From the NCBI GenBank assembly GCA_944472135.2, contig OX235270.1:50468352-50532351 (forward strand): 64,000 nt of DNA. Direction: 5' to 3'. Positions 12,017-24,529 of this stretch are shown piece after piece. A model generated the notes under the pieces. It was not told where the DNA came from and searched no databases. It was given only the letters and a program-made list of their open reading frames with translations. Numbering within the stretch: position 1 is the stretch's first letter; each line of letters begins with the position of its first letter. The translations under genes were made by a program, and so were the position numbers. The DNA comes from Trichobilharzia regenti (taxonomy: Eukaryota; Platyhelminthes; Trematoda; Strigeidida; Schistosomatidae).

Positions 12017-15000
12017 TTGTTCACACACCTTAAAACCTACCAGACGTTTCTGTATTCCATAAAATTGAAATGAGTAACCATTCTTTACTTGACTTGACTG
12101 TTGAACCCATCTGGTTTGATTTTAAAGTTTGGTGCCTTTGTATGGTTTCTGCCTTGAAGACCGAGAAATGTGTAACATTATTATTTGTTGGGAACTCAAC
12201 ATTTTTGTATGGCTTTATGATATAATGTTGAATATTCAAGAGATCGTGTAACCGAATAAAGCATTTTAAGAAGACTAGGGTGATTAGAATCAACTAGATG
12301 CGGACTTTGAATCACACTATCTTTCAACTTGCTATCAATCGTTTTCTGTACTTACTACCACATTCTATTGAATGAAATATTTTATGATACTTTTATTGAT
12401 ACTTGTCTTTTAGTTGTGGATCAAATACTAACAAAATTCCTAAAGTGATGAAATTAAACACTGATTTGCTTAGTGAATTTTTGACGTGAAACTGCTGTTC
12501 TATGAAAATGACATAAACTTTCAACTCAACAAGGATGAGTTGTCTAACTGTGATCAAACAAAAAAACTGTCACATTGTTATTTGAATAAGCGACGTAAAT
12601 TTAGAAACGCTGATTATCTTCACAACTTTTAGTTACACTTGTTTATTATCTCTATTTTTTATGATGACGCTTGTATTTTGTCCTACGCATGATTTCGAAG
12701 CATTATTCCTGCTAATACATTCTTACTAGGCGTCATAAACTTCTTCAATTTCATACTAATTTAGTCTAATTAACAAACAGAAATCAAAAAATGCAGTAGG
12801 GCTTCTTATATTCTAATAATGTTTTTCATGTGCTCCAGCAAAAGAAAAGAAATCACCTGTATGAATTCTAAAATATTGCTGAAAATATTTATGTGATGCA
12901 AAACAATAAACCCTTTTTATTGTACCCATTACGTGTTTGTAAACTTTGTGTTCAAATATTCTCTCGTGTTTTTTCAACGTTCAGATAACTTACATATTAT
13001 TTTTGGATTCATCCTGTTGTTTTTTCTCATAACCACGTTACATTCATTCGCCATAATACAAATTTCTGTGAATTTATTTGTTCTTTCTTTTTAAACTTTG
13101 GAAGTCAACAAACATTAAAAAATTTCCTAATATGTCGTCTCTCTTTCTAGTTCATAAAAGTCACAAATATACATTTTAATTTTTACGTCCATTATTAAAA
13201 CTATTGGTTTCTTTGCAACAGTGTATGCATCTATTCACTAAAGTGTTGCTAATCAAGGGCATCCTAAATCTATTCAGTCTAAACAAAAGAGAAGTTTCTC
13301 TTAACCATGACTCTTTCATAACTCAGCATTCTCATTCGCTTATGGATCAGGATAAACAATAAGGAGTGTGTTCTGTATTTGTGTCTGCCTAAATTTGACA
13401 TAACACTGTTACTGTAATTTCCGAATTCCCATTTAGGCATTCACGAAGAAATATATTCCTTTTAACTTAGTTCCCATTATCGGCTTTACACTAATTTATG
13501 GTTTTCTACATCAAAATGTTTTACCAATCAGGTGGTTATTTCATTTAATCAGTTTAACGTATAGGCAGGGGTGAATCAAGAGGTTAATGGTCATCAAAAC
13601 AAATGACTAATAGATGTTAGTAACAAGATATCTAAGTTTAAAAAGAGGGGTGCAAACCAATTACGGAATTCAAGACAAGTTGATTCTTAAGTGTTGACAG
13701 CAAGTTATTAAATAATCAAGAGATTTTCAAAATAGCATTGATAACTAAGAAGACTAGGATGACTCAGAAGAGCTACATTTAATACAAAAAATTTAATAGA
13801 ATCGGCTAGAATTGTAAAAATTATAAAATTAATAAAGTGAAAAGATAGTTACATATTATGTTGTTAGTCATGGCAAACAAAGGGGCTGTACAAATTTCTT
13901 TTGAAAACATAAATTAGGCTTGTTGAAATCAATTCCTATTTCCTCTGTAGTATGTAAAAGTCATACTCGTAGACCATGTGAGAGGTTGGGTGATGTACGA
14001 TAAACAACTTTAAAGGCTTTGTTAGAGTCGATTTGATGTTACTGCACTAAAATACTTAGGAGTCAGTACAAAAAAGGAATTACAAATAAAGACCTCACCC
14101 ATGCGTTTAACGTGGTTACTTACCATCACCCGTAAGCTTCTCGATTAAGTTAGACAGGATCGTGGCCCAGACCGGAGTGAGAAAAACACCATACAGACCA
14201 ACAAAAATTATTCATAAATACTGACAAAGGCCTTGCACGCTTTGAAAAACTGACCTTCAAAGGAGTTTACGTCGCTTAACACCTTGACTCTGAATGTAAT
14301 TTCACATACAGGCATTCCCAGACTGCCACCTACGCATTTGTCTAATTATTCATTTTATCAGCTTAAACCCTGTCTATGAAATATAACTGTTTCTAAATCA
14401 ATGAAATTAGAATTTTTTAGAAGTCTAAAGCATCCACATTTATTCATTTATTAAGGTTCAGTGACAGTAAACACTTTTACCAACGGCTTAAAATCAACAT
14501 CAAACTATCTCTGTGTGGCTAAAGGAGGATATGAAGTAGAAATTTACGTCATTAATCAGAACATGGTTACAAAGTATTCCATATTTCATGTAGAAACAGA
14601 GACAAGTTCCTTTGAAAACCAAAAAAGAGAGATACCAATAAAAAGCAGTTTATCATGTTTTACTCCGAGGACTAGTAATTCAGCCATCAAAAGAGTAAAC
14701 TATATATTATTTGAGGTAAAATGTGTTTATAAAAATCATCCGCTGTATGAGAATCCTGAATCCTTTAATGAAAAATACACAAGGCTGTGTACAATCACGG
14801 CATTATATATCTAGATATTTCAATTTTTTAATCTAAAAAGACTGTCTTTAAGCCAGATAATCAGTTTATAGCTAAAACTAGAGTGCTAACTGTGAATCTT
14901 TAGGTATCTATGTTTATCGATGAGTGTTGAGATATTTTCGGCTTTCATTAGAATCTCCAGTGTTGGCATTCATTAATGCTAGTGCAATAGCTCCTCATAG

Positions 15001-17634
15001 TGAAAATGAATGCAAATACAGAATTAATGCCACGTTTCTCATGTTATTTTGCAGGGAATGTAAAACTCATAGGAAATGAGATATTTGCTAATACTGAATG
15101 ATACATCTGTAGTTCTTACTGTACACTAGTGAAATAAGAACATCAATTCACGCAAAAAAAAACCATCATATGTGACATTAACATGAATAAAGCATCAAAT
15201 AAATGATCGAAAAATTAGTCAGTCAATAAAAAGTTTAATTGATAATAAATTCATTGGTAAACTTTGTGATTGGGCAGTGTACCGCATGTAATCCAGAGCA
15301 GAAAAATGCGGCATTGCATGTTTTGACACTTACCATCACTCCTACTCAGGAGGCGTCACTTTACTTTTTACAGAATAACTGTTTCTTAATTCCTAAACAT
15401 TTACAACCATTTATACTTACCTGTATACGAAATTACATTTTATATATTTTATGCACTTCATTATTCAAATAAGTGGCATACAATGTTTACTAGATATAAA
15501 CCTATTTCTGAACGTATTCTATAAACTGTTATTATACCCTCTGTTTAGGAATCAGTACGTAATATATAATACTGCATATGGAGTTTATGGATAGAAACGG
15601 TAATGGTTTGAAAGCATTACAAATATAGTGCGTAGTAATGCAATGCATTTGACACATGACCTTTATAAAAGTGATATTTCATCAACATTGGCAACAGACG
15701 CAATTTTGATTATTGTTGCCAATATCCTAAATATTTCTTTCGTTTATATCTCTTTTTTGAAAGAAAGAAAAGATTTGCCGTACAAAGTGCAAGGATCATA
15801 CTTTTAGGAAACAGCAATAAGTAAAGTGTGATAAAATCATTATTACAAATGACATGAAAAGAAGCTACTTTTGCGTAAATCAGAAGTTTTGGTAAGTGGC
15901 TTAAAACAGAACGCTTCTTATTATTGTTATTATAATTTTTGAAGCAGATTACTGAGGTGACCACTGAGAATAATTATTGAAATTCCGATATAAGTGTACT
16001 TTACCAAAATCTGTTAGCACACAGATCCCAACGTCTTCACCAGTGGTACATTGGTGAATAGTGATGGAAATCTAAGATTAATATTCTTTTCTAATTACGC
16101 TAATATTACACGTATAAGACAAAAATTTAAAGACACCTTTCACACTTTGGTTTACAACTTATACCTGCAATGATTGTGAGAGTCAAACTAGCCATTTAGG
16201 AAATCTGTTGCAGGTAGAATTATATATGTCCAGAACTTGACTTATGTACTTCTGGTGTGATATTTCATGATATATATCCTAAGGTACCAACGATCAAAAC
16301 TGAGCAGGTTTAAAACTTTTTATGATTCGAAATTTATTTCTGCAAAAGGTCTTGTGGTCTGAAACAGCTACATTTAAATCATGACTACTTTGTATCCAAG
16401 AGCGATATACACATCCTCTTGAATAAATCCATTCTAAAGAAAAGTGCAAACAGACTAAATTTACTTCCACCAACAGATTAATAAATGCCTAACGTTAAAA
16501 CTAAACTTGATTCATTCACACAGTGAAGCCGTTCTAATATTTCAAACGGCACCTGAACATGAAAAGAAGATTTTCTAAAGCCAAAAGTTTGAAATATTTA
16601 TCGACAGATAATTCAATTAGGAATCAAATTTTTGAGTAACATCCAGCTTTCTTATTTACTATGTCTTCAGATAGGATGAAATAAATAACCGCCGAAAGTT
16701 TTTACTTATTTTGAAACTCAAAACTTATCGCTGTTTTCAGGACAGTAATGTTGTTATTATTGTTTAAAGCATGACTGGAATTAATTGGACAAAACTGCAC
16801 TCACATGAATCTACCACTCTCTCTGCATGGCTTTTTTTATCCCATTTTATAACTTATTTTAATTTCCTCATATTCTCTTATCCCACCGCTGAGATTGAAA
16901 AAAAAATATTTGTCAAATCCTCAGTTTCCTTATCCGCTATTTACTATCTTGTCATTTCTACTCTTTTTCTCTCTTCAGCTTGCTTTCGAAATTTCACCAG
17001 CCATCAGCAGATTATAAATTACAAATTCAGTTACCAACGGATCAGTTTAGAGGAACTTCATAACATGTATTACGTGAGTGGTTCAAATCATTTATAGACC
17101 AAGAGTCATCGAAATGCTGTTCAAATCATTGTAGTAAAGTGTTCTGCTAAAGCATATGAAGCTTCGGTTAGTTTCAAAAGCTGTTTCACTAGTAATATTA
17201 TTTGCTTAATGAACATGTCGAAAGTTAATTATGGAGCTGATTAAAAACGTTCATGTTTGTTCAAACCATCAGGTGGCTGGAGCAGTAAAACTGTCACATG
17301 CAGACAAATATGTTGTTTTTCGAATAATAATAATACTAAATGTATAAATAAACACAATAATAATAAGTATATACTAATGCATATTAAAACACTAATATTT
17401 ATGGAATAACCCTCAGACCAGAAGCAGAATTCAAACGTACTTAAATCTTGCTTATACAATTTAATTTGCTTAGGACCTTTTGTCAGCTTATTCACTGTAA
17501 ATGTCAAGAAAAGCCTGTTTCTGAAACTTTGTTGAAATGAATTTTTTCATCCCCTATCACTTGACTTTTCTTCTTTCATAACAATTAGGTTTGTTTTAAT
17601 CCAAACGGATTTTCCACTTACTGTATTGAAAACA

Positions 17635-18465
17635 TTTATTTCCCGATACGAATTTAAAACAAGCAATAAAGGTTAATAAAGCAGGATTTAATGAATTCAT
17701 CAAATTTCGGTAGAACTCGTCAGCTGAATACTCTACATACACGAATACATATACTTTTGAAATTACATTGGGAGATATAAGACTGATAAGTAAACAAACT
17801 ACATTGAATTAATCATGCAGAGAGACAGGTGCGAATATTTTCCAGGTCATGTTCAAATAGATAAGGGGAGAGAGAGAGTATGAGAGATCAAAATTAAGAT
17901 AAATTGCATTACGCTTCAATTACATCACTTAGATAAACAATTAGTCATTAGGGAATATAACGAGAATTGCAAACAGACTAATATCAATAGTAATAGTTTT
18001 AATAACAATAATAATAATAGTGTTGAAGTGAGTTAAGATAATCTTACGGATAAAGCATAGATTTAAATGAATCAAGAATAATAATAATAATGGTAGTAAT
18101 AATAACAAAAATAAGAAGAAGAAGAGGTAGAATAATAGTAATAACAAGTAGAGAATAATAAGTAAAGCGTATTACCATGGTAGATTTAGAGTGACGACCA
18201 TCTCCTTTTGTATACAGAGGGCTGGTTTGTAAATTCGAATTGCACAAGCCTCTGCAATTGCAAGCATCTTCGTGTTTCTTTGTTTGCTGACGATGGTGAA
18301 TGACTTGATGGCGTTGATATCATGTCCGTAATCCACGAGATGTTTTGTTATTGAGGATTTTGGGACTTTGCACTCAGCTGTTTTCAACCATTTTGGCAAA
18401 TGCTCCATCATGCGAGTAGACAATCGCCTTTCCGTACGACCTATGTATTTGCTGCCACAAACACT
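17635..18465 (-). mobile_element. PLE1, 5'-truncated copy
   Basis: Nearly identical, in reverse orientation, to the 3' part of the full element at 43.5-46.3 kb: the last about 100 codons of the ORF, the (ATT)-rich linker and the whole right arm. Homology stops at 18465, inside the GIY-YIG domain, where unrelated sequence begins. Its outer end extends about 20 bp beyond the 5' inverted arm of the full copy (CCCGATACGAATTTAAAAC), matching the right end there. This helps place the PLE1 3' terminus near 46322. A simple 5' truncation is typical of target-primed reverse transcription. Few differences from the intact copy suggest a recent event. Confidence 0.9.
17682..17726 (-). ncRNA. Hammerhead-like motif in truncated PLE1
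   Basis: Same 45-nt motif as at 46231-46275, without change. It contains CTGACGA, GAAA, a 10-bp self-complementary stem III ending in an ATC cleavage triplet, and stem I CAG/CTG. See the 46231 entry for the fold and its weak point (stem II). Confidence 0.55.
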
Positions 18466-18477
18466 GTATTGGTTCAT
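18172..18477 (-). pseudogene. PLE1 GIY-YIG endonuclease domain, truncated
   Basis: A 101-codon frame. After a few chance N-terminal residues it equals the C-terminus of the intact PLE1 protein from VCGSKYIGR to NLPW, with only three substitutions seen (N for D and I for V near YGHDI, T for K later). It keeps the YIG half of GIY-YIG and the AEACAIRIYKP block with the likely catalytic Glu, but has lost the first strand (CIYQFE) and the whole RT. No independent function expected. Confidence 0.85.
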
Positions 18478-19309
18478 AATTTCTTTTGAATTCTGTCAGT
18501 TACACAAAAATGTTAATATAATTTCCACTGGCTTATTTCATCGAATAAAGTAAGGCAATGCTTCTTTGTATGACGTAAACTTAACGTTTTAAAACGTTTT
18601 AACACCTACATGCTAATCTTCACAATAAAATTTATCAGCTTGCATAATTTTTAGATAGAGAATTTTATCTATTTATGTGCAAGTTTTGAGATTTGATAGC
18701 ATACCATGATACGATTTTAAGGTACACATTTGGGGTGCAGTCGAAATTCCGGCGATTAATTACATTTTTTTTTATTAGAAGCCAAGCTTTCCCTATTCGA
18801 TCCATACTGGTTTTGACATCCTCATGCACACTCCTTGTCTTTAGTTACAATGATGCTGCACAGTTGATTTGAGTGAAAAGGTCATATGAATTACGTTAGA
18901 TTTTACCAAATGATTATGGCTAGTGCTTGTTGTTATTGATAGGGTATCTTTATCACACTTGTCTTCTTCATGTCCACCTGTAATTCTGTCTTCTCTGAAT
19001 CTTCTGCTAACTCATCTTATCGAGTTCGTGGGACATATGTCATGAAACATCAAATAAATCCATATCTTTTAGGGAATATGTTGGTCTAATGTAGGGTCCT
19101 CTCATTTTCTACTGTCTTTACAGTATGCGGCCTATCGCAGTCACCAGTTGTGGTGGGAAGTTTTGTCATATTTCTTTCTGTATTCATTCCGGGAAATTTC
19201 TTTTGAAATGATGGATAAATTCCAATGTATATAAGAATATCTCTGAAACAGCCACTAGAATATTAAGACCGCTTGAAACACATTAAGCACACCAGCCAAC
19301 CGAATCACT
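18478..19309. other. Sequence without recognised feature
   Basis: No repeat or gene recognised between the truncated PLE1 and the PLE3 fragment. Confidence 0.45.
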
Positions 19310-19339
19310 TCATTCTATATTGTGCGAACTGAGAAATCC

Positions 19340-19722
19340 AACAGAAAAAGAAGATAAAATTATCACCATTTACAAAATAAATTGTATGAACTCTAACAGA
19401 CATTACATCGGTCAGAATCCAAGAACACAAATTAGCTGTAAAAAGACATGATATATATTCTTTCAGATAAATGCATTTAGATAATTATGGACATCAATAT
19501 GTTTGGGATAATACGGAAATCGTAAACAGAGGAAACACCAAAAGTGCTAGAGAACTGCTAGAAGGCTGGTACTCAAGCGAATCGGCGATTAACAAACATA
19601 TTAATATAGACCGAATTTACCAGCTAATAAGAAATGAATCACTTGTGACAAGAAAAGTCAAATTTTTAGTCAATAAAAATGAAATCCAGAGACGTTATTT
19701 AACAACAAGTCACGACATTTGT
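19340..19722 (+). pseudogene. PLE3 GIY-YIG endonuclease remnant
   Basis: The first part reads IYKINCMNSNRHYIGQ, a GIY-YIG opening with both strands visible. After a stop and frame change, 19471-19725 continues with LDNYGHQYVW, then NRGNTKSARELLEGWYSSES and INKHINIDRIYQL. This last block matches the PLE3 copy at 47 kb (LNRGNSENTGELLEAWYFSES, INRHIDTDRIY). Agreement between two independently decayed copies supports the reading. The protein is broken by at least one stop or frameshift. Confidence 0.7.
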
Positions 19723-19789
19723 TGACGGGCGATACAATTACATTATTCATGGAAAGTTCAAGTGAGTTTATTTTATACTAAAACGTGTG

Positions 19790-19819
19790 CTCAAGATGTT
19801 GTCCAGAAGGACGATGAAA
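19790..19819 (+). ncRNA. Hammerhead-like remnant in the PLE3 tail
   Basis: CTCAAGA (CTGANGA with one change) is followed by one T, then a 7-bp hairpin: GTTGTCC, loop AGAA, GGACGAT. GAAA comes directly after. The companion copy at 46.93 kb has CTGAAGA and a 5-bp hairpin in the same place. Downstream strands for stems III and I are not convincing. Confidence 0.4.
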
Positions 19820-19866
19820 GCTTCGCAATAAACCAACCAGCTCAGAGAACATAACTAAGCTAACAA

Positions 19867-22800
19867 CTCATTGTTTTTTGTACAACTTTCGGCGTCATCA
19901 TGTATGTTTGCTGTACCGCGGTTGTCAAGTTATTTCACAGTAAAAGCATTGGAATTGCTTTCCAAAGTCTATGAAACTGAGGGCGAAAGTCTCCGTTTCA
20001 TAGTGATCCGTGCCAAAATTTGTGACGCTTATATCAGTATGTAATTTTTTCGAATCTCGTACAATTTATATTTATTTTTTGTGTTCTTCAGATGAAACTA
20101 AGGCGTGAAACAGATTACTGATCCGTATATGCAGTGATTTTTCAGTATCAATTATTCACCGCACTCTTTTCAATTTTTATTCTAACCATTACAAATTTCG
20201 TTATTCAGTGACTAGGTGCATAAAAACTGCCAGGCAGATATAATTTTTCATGCATTTAGATATTATTAAGAGTGGGCTCATTTAAATATTTAGGATGCCT
20301 TTCGTCTGTCTATACATGCAGTGCTATAAGAAATGTAGCTCATTGCACTTGATCGTGAAAGAAGTTTACTCATCAAGATTGATATGGTCTCATATATTTT
20401 TATTCCGTTTTTTGAAATATAGTGATCCGTGTTCTCTAGATCTATATACTGTCTATAAAATTATTGACTTTTAGAAGGATGTTTGGCTGGTGTGCGTGGA
20501 GAGTATGTGAGGAAGTACTCATCTCTTGCTTTAACCTTTCATTCAACCTTGAATTTACCAAGAAACTAAAATCTGTGTCCTTTTTTACTTTATTGTTATT
20601 GTCAGGTTTCGAGTGTCTTCAATTTTTGTGATGCAAATTGAGACTGTCATTATATTATAGGTACTGGCGTTTTTAAACTAATACGATTTCAAAAAGCTGA
20701 ATATGTCTCGGCATTTGGACAGCACTCATATGTCTCAAATACAGTAAAATCGGAATATATGCAATATTTATTTGCATTCCTATAGCGTATTATATACATA
20801 AATATGCCCCCAGGTCTTCAGCTTATACCAAAATTTAAAATTTTACTCGACAGGATGACTGAATTTTAAAGTATGTGTACTTATAATTTAGGCTGCCTAA
20901 TGCTTACTGAATTCCGGTAGTGGGGCTTGTCACATGATCATTAAGTTTGGAATACTACCACGCTATACACTCTAAATTTATTTGGAAAGTTTGAGAAGAA
21001 AGACTTCAACTTCACTGACACATATGGCTTGTCTAACTGTTGTTATTGTTTTCAGCTGTCTGGTTTGCCCATCTGTGTGATCTTTAGTTCCTTATAGTTT
21101 TCGTTCCTTGTCCTTAGGAAACGGTGACAGTCACTTCGAGTTTTACCATGTGGTATTAAAACATGTGTAATAAAAAACGTCTGTCCTTCAGGAACGTGAT
21201 GATAAAAAATATAAAAAGTAAAAACCGGAGAGGTGTCCGATTTCCTGTTTAATCCAGTTTTGTGCAGTTTATTTGTATTAGATTTCGCCAGTTAAGTTTA
21301 CTCAACGAGCAGAAATAATAACGAACACTTTTGTGTGAAAAGTGTTTCCTTCACATTGCTTTTCATCTAAAGCGATGAGGTGTAATCTGTGCAGTCGTCA
21401 TCGCGCTTACCTGATAAATATATGAAAGACATGATTTCAGCATTAGGTCGGACATTTATTTGTGACATTTAAGGTTCAGAAGAAATCAGTTTTTGTTTCG
21501 GGAAAGATTTTAAGCTTTGTTATTATGCCTAAATTTTTGCATACTTCCGTGCTGATTTCAAGTTTCGTAACGAAATTAAAGTGATTAGTGATATACCTAT
21601 TAATTAGAACAATAAAATTTATATTTTTACTCACTTTTATTAAGTTGAAAGTAGCAACCTTATACGAATCCCCTTCAATGGTATTGTCTAAAGTTGAAAT
21701 TTATGTCTTGCAGACGTGTCAACCAACTGCTTTTTAAACCAAGCCAACTATACTGTTGCTGTCAACATGAAACAGTAAGTACAACATTAAACATGTCCTC
21801 ATAAAAGAGGCCACACATTTCAAACATATAGTGTTAATTGTCCAAAGGATCTTAGTTGCAAAACCTGATGATGAAATAGAGGCACTCCTTCCAGATAGTA
21901 GTGATTATGTCGAAGAAGAAATTTCAGAAACAAGGAAATATAGAGGAATTAAATAATAATATACTAAAACAGAGATTAAACTCATGAAGTGTTTGGAGAA
22001 ACTAAAGGAACAACAGAAGCCTCTCTCAAGTTGACTAGAGGAACGCTAACACACGGGCATTTGCATATAGTATGTCTAAAGTATATAAAAATGGAGTAGC
22101 TTTACAGCCCATTTTAAACACGAAGAATTCGCTCTAAGTAATTTTTACTTATTTGGCAATTCTTGCATAAACATATGGTAAAATATAATGTGAAGGGTGT
22201 ATTTCCGTTAGTAGACGAAAAAGCATAACATCAGAGGAAAAACTATGATATTCTTAAATATAACGTCACTATCCACACATTTTATGCTGTTCTTAACACG
22301 ATCAACAAATAAGTCAGAGGTGAATAAATAATGGAATCTCAATAGAATTTTACAGTGTTGCTACTTGAGTTTGAAATTTACCAATGAGATCTCTACCGAC
22401 AGTTGGATTAGTTCGTAGGGTTCTCTTACCGGTTGTTCTATTGGCGAAATAAACTAGAAGAGGATCCATTGAAAATCTTCATCAGAAAATTTCCATCTTG
22501 TTGTTGATATATTGATCCTTTTAGGAATACAGTTTAGATAGGCTGGCGATAATCACTCATTTCACTCAGCTACCTTTAGCTCTAAAAGCAAAGCCTGAAG
22601 AGTCGCGCAGGTTGAATTATCTTTCAAGATTTTCTTCTCACAAGAAGGTCTTATGGTGGCATTGAAGAGAACCTGTAGTTGGCAATACACATTTTCATAG
22701 CTGTATTTCTCTCCAGATAAAGATAAATTTAGTAAAAGCACTTAGCTTTAAGGTGAAGGCCATATATGACCAACGATGAGCCAAATTAGGTTTGAAACAC

Positions 22801-23563
22801 TTTAAGAACAGATATCCGAATAAGTGCAGATGATGCTGTAACGATAAGAAAGTAGAAAAGAAGTGTGTTGTATTCGCTAACACGAAGCCATTGCTTCCGA
22901 TTACAGTTCACACGTTATGTACCCAGTGAAATCATAATTAGCAAGATTAAGAAGTTCAACTGGATACATTTGTGTGTATCTATCAATTAAAATGCTTCTG
23001 TGGTGCTAGTTGGATAGGTAATCACAATTCGGGAACTTTTTTTACTGTGACTAAATAAAGGTGCAAAGTAAGCACACTTCTTTTTAGCCTAGTAGTGATA
23101 AATAACTCTGGAGTGACTCTCGTGTACCTATATAATTGCCATGTGTGAGTGCACACCTAATACTCTAAGCGGATGAATACATAGCAGTTACCTTGCAACA
23201 GCCGGAACTATGTACACAAAAGAAACGAAATCAGGCAATACCGCTGCTCTGGCCCACTAAGGAATCTATAAATTCGTAATGACAGCATTATGTCGTACCC
23301 TCATTATTCATTATTTCTCAGTAGAATTCATCTGATTCATTCATATTTTTAACTTAATACCAGTACGAACAAACGTTTAACTTTCCTTATCCGTCTTTAT
23401 CTTGAAATCCAACCTTTTTCTACAAACTGACACACACACAACTCATTTTTACCTTTCTATTTCACGTTAACGTTCACTCATATGCATTATGTAATCAAAT
23501 GGAACAGAATGCGATTTAAGCGTTAATGGTCAACATTTACTCTTGTATATTTTTATCGTCAGT
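19867..23563. other. AT-rich sequence, nothing recognised
   Basis: No repeat, RNA gene or coding exon supported over 3.7 kb. Short open frames have no recognisable motif. Confidence 0.45.
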
Positions 23564-23577
23564 GATAATTTCCTATA
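23564..23577. repeat. Target-site duplication, left copy
   Basis: GATAATTTCCTATA, repeated exactly at 23946-23959 on the other side of SINE-B copy 3. Confidence 0.75.
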
Positions 23578-23945
23578 CCATTCAGCCACTGGGACCCGAT
23601 TCAATGGCTCGTGAATTCTAACTTCTACTAATTCGTGATTAAGCGCAACCCCAACCATTGTCGTTGGTGGGACATCCATCCACACACGTGACATCTAATT
23701 GGACCTCACTGGTCACGACTTCTCACTAGAACTCAGGAAACTCCAACCTGTAGCAAGTCACTAGCGAGCATCAGATCAACTTTCTATAGTTTGGTTTGTA
23801 AGGATTAGTTATGTTTTACGGGTTGATCACGGATTGATATCAGTTAGAGAACCATTGAAAACCAGGGAGTACTGGACAGCTGCTGTTTCATCCTAGTTTG
23901 GGAATCATCCCAGTGGGTGCGTACTGCCGATGATTCCCAAACTAG
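23578..23945 (-). mobile_element. SINE-B copy 3, with inverted end
   Basis: Minus strand, read right to left: hammerhead block (23869-23909), linker, upstream body, then the start of the tRNA-like head, which runs into the left flank. At about 23910 the orientation flips. 23912-23947 is a plus-strand piece of the head/hammerhead junction, so ATCCTAGTTTGGGAATCATC and its complement face each other 19 bp apart. A 14-bp exact direct repeat flanks the whole structure, so the inverted piece was present when it integrated. Such 5' inversions are the signature of twin priming in LINE-driven insertion. Confidence 0.8.
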
Positions 23946-23959
23946 GATAATTTCCTATA
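23946..23959. repeat. Target-site duplication, right copy
   Basis: Exact match to 23564-23577. Its first few bases may also belong to the element. Confidence 0.75.
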
Positions 23960-24166
23960 TTATCTGACAGTCAGTTAAATGCTTATGAATGTTTATGACT
24001 ATTATTGTATCGCATATTTGAAACTATGATCCCGTACCAATTTACTGATATCCACCATTAGAAATGTTTGTCATAACGATTCATTGTTTTGAAAAGCATT
24101 AGTGTTGTTAATAACAGTTATATTTTATTTAATATAGCGAAAATATTCATTCAGACATCTATAAAA

Positions 24167-24472
24167 CACAAAATAATTGAGCAAAGAATATCCTCTTCGA
24201 TAATTTCCTCTTCTGGCTCTACAATTATATATATGCTTATATGCATAGAGTATTCTAGATTCGTAGTCAACATCAATATTAGTGTTTTTTAAATAATATT
24301 GATTTGTAATTCCATTGATCTGAGTTTACAAATCGATATTATTTAAAAAAACACTAATATTGATGTTGACTACGAATCTAGAATACTCTATGCATATAAG
24401 CATATATATATAATTGTAGAGCCAGAAGAGGAAATTATCGAAGAGGATATTCTTTGCTCAGTTATTTTGTGA
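24167..24472. repeat. Long near-perfect palindrome, 143-147-bp arms
   Basis: Arms 24167-24309 and 24326-24472 are reverse complements with very few mismatches, separated by a 16-bp spacer. The arms contain a TA-rich tract and no coding motif. A block resembling a PLE hammerhead end (CTGATGA at 24501, GAAA at 24515) lies just outside the right arm, so this may be the head-to-head end of a PLE-type insertion. The family is unknown. Confidence 0.9.
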
Positions 24473-24529
24473 GATATATTTGAAATAATAAATATAGGAC
24501 CTGATGAAGTTATCGAAAAGAATGTCAAA

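Larger units (their letters stand above)
10951..17634. other. AT-rich sequence with minor repeat debris
   Basis: Mostly unrecognised. It holds an inverted pair of a short repeated motif (11113-11156 and 11725-11763) and a PLE2 arm scrap (11964-12016), listed separately. Open frames of 80-117 codons (for example 14461-14814) show no domain or motif I recognise. Confidence 0.45.
19310..19866 (+). mobile_element. PLE3 copy, 3' fragment
   Basis: A GIY-YIG-type coding remnant (about 19310-19722) is followed by a non-coding tail with a hammerhead-like block (19790-19819). The tail ends in sequence shared with the PLE3 copy at 46.9-47.5 kb (GAAAGCTTCGCAATAAACC, then CAGCTCAGAGAAC). No upstream inverted arm was found here. 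The RT is absent, so this is a 5' truncation. Confidence 0.7.

Noticed and set aside
14461..14814. 117-codon plus-strand protein
   Set aside because: No motif recognised; kept only as part of an unannotated stretch.
17941..18247. Two leucine/isoleucine-rich membrane-like proteins (also at 45710-46016)
   Set aside because: They are translations of the (ATT)/(CTT)-rich PLE1 3' untranslated stretch and recur identically at the other PLE1 copy.
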